DNA from: Scleromitrula shiraiana
Taxonomy: Eukaryota > Ascomycota > Leotiomycetes > Helotiales > Sclerotiniaceae
Assembly: GCA_028455995.1 (NCBI GenBank)
Contig: JABELC010000004.1
Coordinates: 62,001 to 126,000, forward strand
Direction: 5' to 3'
DNA length: 64,000 nucleotides
The notes beneath the pieces are model-generated. The model was not told where the DNA came from and ran no database searches. It saw only the letters and a list, made by a program, of their open reading frames with translations. Numbering within the stretch: the stretch's first letter is position 1; each line of letters opens with the position of its first letter. The position numbers were made by a program, and so were the translations under genes. Shown piece after piece: positions 57,497-64,000 of the stretch.

Positions 57497-58806
57497 GTGA
57501 TAGGGTTTGGGGGTTTAAAATCTAGATTGGAGTTGGGCAATGAAGATGTGAAATGGCTTGATGAATAGGACGAGGGGAGGGAGTATTGAGGTAGGGGTTG
57601 AGATTCTGATGAGGATATGGATATGGAGTTAGAATGAGACGATGGATTGATAGATACCCAAGGGATAGACGAGGAATGGGGGAAAGGCGAGAACGGATGA
57701 AGGGGAGAAGAATATTGAGGATCTCACATCAGGAATCACAGGCAAACTCTGTTCATATCGAACAGATTGAGCAAGTTAGTGCGATGATTGATATTTTCGG
57801 AAAAGTAACATAAATGCAGTATTTTACGTTACATTACAGTATGTACATAGAACCAAATTAGCAGGAAGAAACAAGAATCATCAAAAGACAAAAAAGTCAC
57901 AACGCAATGCAAGATTTTCAAAAAGTTTCAGAACACAGAGTGATCTATTCTCTCCTTTCTCATCTCTCCTATCATCTCCTCTCAAACAACGTGCCAAGTC
58001 ACCCACTCAACTAGCTTTATCCACCAACCAATCAACCGACCAACAGCGCACGCAAATAATCTACCTCCATTCCAATTTCTTCATCATTCCATTAAGAGTT
58101 ATATATTCTCTCAATGTGTCCTCTCATCTGAATTCTCTAACACATGCATACCTTCCCAATCTTATCTCGCCATCCCTCCCGCCCCAACTAATCCCACCCA
58201 TCAAACTAGAATAACGGATCGGCAGCAGCAGCAATATAATAATCTAATCTTACAACATGAACGAACCTCCTTAATGATCAGCGCTCCTCTCTTTTTCCCA
58301 TCCGGCTATCCATGCATGCATCTTGACCATCGTATCGTTCTTCATCGTCATCTTAATTTTCATCTTCCGCATTCATATGTCATCCACCCCTCTCCCAAAT
58401 TAATAGACCGCTTGCTCATTCCCCCATTCAAGCTCAATAACGAAAGAAAAAAAAAACAACTTCAACGCCCTCTGTTGAGAAAGAGTTTACACGCAAGTCT
58501 TTTTTGATGAAAAAAATTCCCTGCACCCCCAACCTCCCAATCCCAATCCACCCATAAATGTATGATCCATAGATGCGTAAAGTGATGAATAAAGAAAGAA
58601 AAAGAAGAAAACCGCCCCTGTCATGATGGCGAGGAAGAAGCCTGTTTTATGTACCTATTGTATGAAAAGTCGCAGCAGCAGTAACGTTGAAGAAATGCGA
58701 TGCGATGCGGTACGATGCGGTAAAGAGAAGAGAAGAGAAGAGAAGAGAAGAGAAGACTGGATGCAAAAACAATGCAATCAAATCAAAAACCCAAAAGAGC
58801 CAAATT
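57497..58806. other. Spacer between convergent TRM112 and SET1
   Basis: About 1.3 kb holding both 3' UTRs. G-rich just after TRM112, then CT/CA-rich. An AGAAG microsatellite lies near 58723-58756. No supported gene. Confidence 0.5.
58723..58756. repeat. AGAAG microsatellite
   Basis: About six consecutive AGAAG units followed by AGACTGG, about 50 bp beyond the SET1 stop and therefore probably in its 3' UTR. Confidence 0.85.
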
Positions 58807-61800
58807 TTAGTTAAGAAATCCTTTACAAGCTGGCGTACCACAGAGGCAAGGAATACGATCGGTACTTCCTATCTCACGTTCGAATTTGTAATCGTAAGTG
58901 AGTTCCTCATCTAATATAATGTTAGTTATGTTGTGACGAAAATTGAAAGAGATGAAACCTACTTTGTGCAATATCACGCAGCGCATAAATGACAATTCTT
59001 TTGCTCTTCTCCACTGTTATAATCTTTGCTGTGCAGTTTGGCATGCAGCTATGATTGATGAATCTAGCAATTCCACCCTTTTTAGTTGCATCAATGACTG
59101 TATTCTCATCAATTCTGAAGAGGTAACTGCTTCCAATGCCACTCTTGAGGTATCTGTTTTCTCGAAGATCCGCAACTTGTTGTCGAACCTTCTCACCAAC
59201 ATACTCAATGATCATATCGTTCATAGCAATGTTCTCCATAGCATACAATCCCCAGTTGTGGATAGCGGATCGAGCAAACTTCACAGGCTTCTTTCGTTTC
59301 TTGAGTTGATTGAATCGTAGAACATCTGAATCACCACCAAGAGTCTTCTTCTGATCGTTGAGGTCGGCCACGAAACGACGATTGTTAACACGATTGGCCC
59401 GAGAATTACCTTTTGCAAGTAATTTTTCTGCAGCGATTTTAGCAGCTTCCGCTGCCTCGGCAACCACGTCTTTGCCAGCTTTCTTGGCTTGTGCTTCTCG
59501 TTCTTCGCGGGCTCTTTGAACTTTGATACGATGAGGTAGATACAGAGACTTCACAGAATTAAGAATTTTCTTTGTACCATCCGTTCGAGCACATCCAGTT
59601 TCTGTCTCGACGTAATAGCCTGGGACAGTGGTCTCATCTTTAACGAGTCCCTTATATCCACCCCGGTTCAAAGCTTTGATTTGAGACTGTCTCCATGCCC
59701 AAGTGGCTGGATCACTTAGCCTGTTGTCATGCTTAAATAGCTCGAGAGCTGGGCCGGTATCCTCGTCGTCCTTAAGCATATTCTGCAAACCATCGATATC
59801 AAGGATATTGTCGAAATCATCATCAACAGTTGGCCTAGGAGCTTCACCAGACATACCCCATTCAACGGAGGTTTCGACAGGTGCAGTTTCAACGATATTT
59901 TCCTCGAATTCGTCGGATTCTTCAGCAACATCTTCAAGTACTTCATCATGCAAAATTCCAGCCTGTTGCCTTTTAAGAGCTTCTCTTTCCTCGAAAATTT
60001 GTCGCTTAGACTTCTTCTTTGCTTTGGTACCTTTCTTCTTGGTCTGTGCAATCAAAGCAGCTTCTAACTCAGATTCAGTCTTTGGGATTTCATTCAGATC
60101 CGGAATGGTTATCTCTTCCACCACAGGAGTCTCGAGAATAGGCTCGATCTTATCAGCAGAAACACCAAAGAGTTCTTCGTCGGTTTTCTTCTGGCGCTTG
60201 AGAGCAGCTTCGATATGCAGATCCAATTTCCTTTTCTTTGATGTTGAGACCGAATCAGTAACAGAGAAATTGGCTTCGCTAACCGAGTCTTCATCTCGAG
60301 TATCCTGTGATTGTGATCTACCCTTCCTACGCTCAAGATCTGCCTCATCCTCTGAAGCTTCGTCTTCAGAGCTCATACGACTTCGTGGGCGTGAGTCAGG
60401 TTCTTCAGTATCTCGCGTCCTAGATCTAACTTCATGATCATCGTCGGAATCTTCATCATCACTATGAAACAAGCGGTGATGCAATGGACGAATATAAGGT
60501 TTGGGTTGCCTGCCTCGTGAAAATGGATCTTTGAAACCAACATTTTGTTTCCTGTCCGTCTTGGCTCGCTTCCGAATTCTAGGGAGAGCAGTAACATTGA
60601 CACGAGTGCCTAGACTATTACGGTCTTCCAGGCGCGAATTGGGTGTACCAATCGAAGGACTATCTTCTCGGTCATCGAGATCATTAATAAAGGGTAATTT
60701 AAGGTCTTTCGGATCAGGGATGTTGAGTTTTCTGCGTTTTGACACGTGATTCGATGGGTCCATAAAAGAATGTAAAGCTGGAGCTGCAATCTTGGCTTTA
60801 AAATTGCGCATTAATTGGTCCTTCAGTTCCCGTCGGATAACGTCAATCGCTTCTCGTGCGGGATCAAAATTCTTTGCTCGCTCCCGTTTTTCCTCCTCAA
60901 GATCAGCTTCTTCTTCCTTCCTGCGATCCTCATTGTCTCGTCTTTTCCTTTGATCAATCGAGCGCGGATCCGGACTTCGATTGCGATGCCGCGTTTCGTG
61001 ATGTGCTCTGTAGGATGATGGACGTTGACCTGCACTTCCCCACATATATAGTTTCATATCCATCATATAAGAAAATAAAGCCGTGCCATCACAAGACGTA
61101 TAGCATCTCTCAGCTTCCTGTCGACCGTTCTGGGATTTTGCAAAAACAACATAATATCCCAATCTATCAGCTCTAACATCTTCGAAGAAAAAGTGTCTCA
61201 GTCGCTTCTTTAAATGAACAATTGTGGCCGGAATGACAGGTACAGATTCCTTCGCGACAAACAAGAAAGGGTCGTCCACAAGTTGCTCGGAAATCGGGTC
61301 TTCCTCAATCAATGTCAAGACTCGTGGTTTTGTTGGTACCGCAGATGGAACAACCCCAGGTCTATATTGTGTTCTGGTAGCGGCCGGTCCTTTTGGTGCC
61401 GTTGGCGGAGGACCTGGAGTTTTTGCTGCTTCCGTTTTGGGGGGCGGCGGTGGTGGCTTTGGTTGAGGTAATGGCGCTGGCTTTGATTCTTTCAACACAT
61501 TCTCCAGCATGCGCCTACTTCGTTTTCCTTCCGGGTCGAATTCAACCTTCACATTGGTGGATCCAATTCTTTCGCCATTTGCTCGCACAGCCCGCTTTGC
61601 AGCATCGATCGCAGTCCATACTCGGCCATGTCTCTTTCCATCCCTATATCTAAATGTGCCAAAACCTAAGCAACTCCCTGTTTCGGGATGCAGCTTATTA
61701 CTGCTCTCTGCGATTTCTCCAAATGCGGCGAAGTAATTCGTTAGGTTCATGAAGTTGTGTAGAGGATCAAATCCAGTTACTACGATCTCTGTTGGGGGGC

Positions 61801-62710
61801 CTGGACCGTAATGTGTTCGAGGATTGTATTTGTATTTCCCTAACATAAAAGGGGAGTCGAGAAGTCGGGATTGCGCATTGTGGTAGTCGGTATTGATATA
61901 CATCAATTTGCCTCCTTTTGCCAATCGCGGGTCCGCTGGGGGAGCATCATCTTTCTGAAAAGCTATTAGCCAGACGTTTCACACACAAAAGATGACGCTC
62001 CCCGCAGCAGATTGTATACATACCAAGCCAAACTCCTTATATTGTGGTTGACGTTCTCGTCTTTCTCTCGAGGATTGCAGAGTATTGTCCAACAACGGAT
62101 CATAAATGCACTTCTTTCCTTTTACAGATTTTCTTGGGTCTCGAGCGTGGACTCGTGGTTCGGAAGGGATATGCTCTGCAGGGGGAGAGTTAGGTTCAAG
62201 GGCGGCACGTGCAGATGTTGTATTTTCGGCGGCAAAGCCGGTTGAAGCATTGACTGACGAATCAATCTTTGTATTATGAGGACTGGCAATAGGATTGGGA
62301 GATGAATCGAAATTTGTCAATGGTGTTGATTCGTGTATATGCCGAGAGCCTCCAGATGTCTGTACATGATTGGAATTTTGCGCAGTTGCGCTGAAAAGAG
62401 AAGATCCAGTACTTGAATGTGAGCTCGCTGAGCCTACACCGTTAAGGATATCGCCTTGCACTGAATCATTATCTTCATTTGTAAGGGTAGTCGGTTCGGT
62501 GGTGGGAGTGTTTGTTCCTTCTGTAAGACGTACAATGGCAGCATTGTCAGTCAAAGCTTGCGCATTGAAATGAGTGTCAGCGGCTGATGGAGCGCTCGGT
62601 GAATCTAAATGCTGAGCTTTTGATTTCTCTCTTTCTTTCGCTTTGTCTTTTGCAGCTCTAGGGGCAGATGGAAAGAATTGTGCGAAGCTCGCCCCAGATG
62701 CGCGAGACAT
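58807..62710 (-). CDS. SET1: Histone H3K4 methyltransferase Set1 (COMPASS catalytic subunit)
   Basis: Predicted complement(join(58807..58910,58963..61954,62024..62710)), 1260 aa, all in frame. A disordered Ser/Thr/Pro-rich N-terminus is followed by an RRM-like domain near residues 280-370 (TEIVVTGFDPLHNFMNLTNY). Next come a proline-rich linker and long acidic/basic regions. The N-SET motif (RRFVADLNDQKKTLGGDSDV) precedes the SET domain from about 1119: NWGLYAMENI, IEYVGEKVRQ, the catalytic and SAM-binding GGIARFINHSCMPNC, and NEELTYDYKFE. The post-SET zinc site is PCLCGTPACKGFLN. Length and order match fungal Set1. It mono-, di- and trimethylates H3 Lys4 at active genes. A 16-bp palindrome lies 75 bp upstream of the ATG. 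Confidence 0.96.
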
Positions 62711-63800
62711 CGTGTTACTATAATTGATCTACCTCCCTCCTTCTGCCAACCACCATCTCTTTTGTAAGAATCAATCAGCGACCGCATGCATTAATGCATG
62801 AATGGCAGGAAGCCAAATATGCGCGAAGAGGTTTGAAAATGGTAACGCGACTCTCAACTCGAGGGACAGATTTGACAAAGTAATTTAATCGACAAATGTT
62901 TGTAGGATGAACAGGGAGTTGGAAGTACGCTCAAAATCGTCGCAGTCGATGTGCGAATGATGGCAGATGTAAGAAATCTGTTATGCGACGAATCAATAAC
63001 CTTTCTTTCGAAGTTGAAGTAATTTGTTTCGTCGATATGAGGTTGATGAAGTTATTGGAATGGAGAATAGAAATGCTTGAATCTTGAGGTTCTGTACTAT
63101 TTCTGAGCTTTTCCGTAATAGGACTAATTTCTTGATCTGAGAGAGCTAAACTTTATTGGGAAATTTTTATAAAGATTAAGGGGATTTTTATGTACATGTA
63201 GATCTACGTAACCAATTACGGCACTCCTTGCTATTAACGGACTATATTAAATTCCTGACCTATAATCCATGGATATTCATAAATAATTATTTTAGTTGTC
63301 TCTGTATCATTCCTGTATCATTCCTGTATTGCAACACGAAAATATGATATTGTCAACGATGATAGTCATCCATAGACATATAAAGTAATCTCTTTTTGTT
63401 GTCCGTTTTCAGTGAATAGGTATAACCAGAAAGAAAGAAATAGTCTAGAACTAAAAGGGCTGTACTTATATTTATTGATTATGTATTCAAGCCAATAAAG
63501 CCAATAAAGCAAATGGGAGCAAAGTATGCAAGTGAGTCTCATTAGACTACCCGTGAACCTACATATTAGGTATCATTGCCTGTAATGTCTACTAGTAGTC
63601 TAGTAGAAAACAGGGGGAGAGTGTTTCTAGCGGTTCACATTTGGTTTAAATGAGGCCTCTCCCCCTTCTCAGCTCAGGAGAATTGTAGGTACAAAAGTAC
63701 AGTACGAAAATCTATCCCGATCACGTGCTAGGCATGTCCTCACTCTGATTCATGTCATTACTCCAATTCATGTTACCGCTTTGATTTCTATATATCAGTG
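62711..63800. promoter_or_regulatory. SET1 upstream region / divergent spacer
   Basis: Contains the SET1 promoter (minus) and that of the partial gene at the right edge (plus). A perfect 16-bp palindrome CATGCATTAATGCATG lies at 62785-62800. Short direct repeats of TGTATCATTCC occur near 63303-63328. No other gene. Confidence 0.45.
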
Positions 63801-64000
63801 ATGACAAGCAGCTCTACTCTGGGACCTTATGCCAAGGTCATTGCCCTTACACAGGGTATGATCAATAGGGGGCTGAAGGACTTGTACAAATGTTATTCAA
63901 AACAACTGGAGAAACTTTATTATAAGGATGATAAGTTGGGAGAGATCGATTTGAATCTACTCGAGCCGCAAATACTCATTGACAATGAAGACGAGGTTTA
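63801..64000 (+). CDS. Partial unrecognised gene at right edge
   Basis: An ATG at 63801 opens a frame that stays open through the last base, 66 complete codons: MTSSSTLGPYAKVIALTQGM ... DLYKCYSKQLEKLYYKDDKL ... LEPQILIDNEDEV. The pattern of a short hydrophobic start, amphipathic helix and then strand-like LLEPQILI resembles a family of uncharacterised fungal proteins that I cannot name. The 3' part lies outside the window, so length and function are unknown. Confidence 0.5.
   Translation, partial: MTSSSTLGPYAKVIALTQGMINRGLKDLYKCYSKQLEKLYYKDDKLGEIDLNLLEPQILIDNEDEV

Noticed and set aside
59703..60437. 244-codon Ser-rich ORF antisense to SET1
   Set aside because: Lies opposite a well-supported coding exon; its Ser-rich composition is the mirror of the acidic SET1 linker.
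1..64000. tRNA genes, rRNA and CRISPR arrays
   Set aside because: A visual search for B-box (GGTTCGANTCC), 5S-like sequences and spaced direct repeats found no convincing candidate.

Overview
This window looks like nuclear chromosomal DNA of a filamentous ascomycete. Most genes carry short introns (about 48-110 nt) with GTAAGT/GTATGT-type donors and yAG acceptors. The gene set is purely eukaryotic: COMPASS methyltransferase, U3 snoRNP protein, proteasome subunit, DED1 helicase and a fungal CBM1 chitinase. Spacers are AT-rich with many microsatellites. Residual HET-domain sequence and gene style suggest a Leotiomycete such as a Sclerotiniaceae species (Botrytis/Sclerotinia-like). That placement is inference; no rRNA or other barcode is present.

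Layout. 0-6 kb: a histidine-phosphatase gene, a frame-broken ORF and a decayed heterokaryon-incompatibility (HET) gene. 6-12.5 kb: a secreted GH18 chitinase with a CBM1 module (minus), a long spacer, then a divergent pair: a membrane-anchored ER cyclophilin (minus) and mitochondrial ribosomal protein uS13m (plus). 13-16 kb: two unrecognised, probably disordered proteins (minus). 16-21.8 kb: gene-poor, holding an interrupted ORF, decayed repetitive coding sequence and a strong 106-nt hairpin. 21.8-28.3 kb: a hypothetical acidic protein, an SDR/epimerase (minus), and the splicing factor SAD1/USP39 (plus). 29.3-32.4 kb: RRP9 (minus) and proteasome beta4 PRE1 (plus), divergent. 34.7-37.8 kb: DED1 RNA helicase, whose 963-nt last intron contains an ORF with two zinc fingers. 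37.8-44.3 kb: a 6.5-kb gene-poor stretch. 44.3-48.9 kb: a large coiled-coil, membrane-anchored protein with a 4 x 90-bp repeat. 49.7-50.1 kb: a GC-rich, hairpin-rich element with CAA/TTG termini. 52-57.5 kb: small hypothetical genes, one with an early in-frame stop, then TRM112. 58.8-62.7 kb: the H3K4 methyltransferase SET1 (minus). The right edge cuts a gene starting at 63801.

The conserved genes are housekeeping functions: translation initiation, mitochondrial and cytosolic ribosome production, tRNA/rRNA methylation support, splicing, proteasome and chromatin. They form no pathway cluster. Several divergent pairs probably share promoters. The most unusual signals are the zinc-finger ORF nested in the DED1 intron, two genes whose start codon forms its own exon or is split by an intron, the long hairpin at 19.8 kb, the unclassified GC-rich element, and two ORFs interrupted by a single in-frame TAG. 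Exon borders were placed by eye from splice motifs and frame continuity and have no transcript support.
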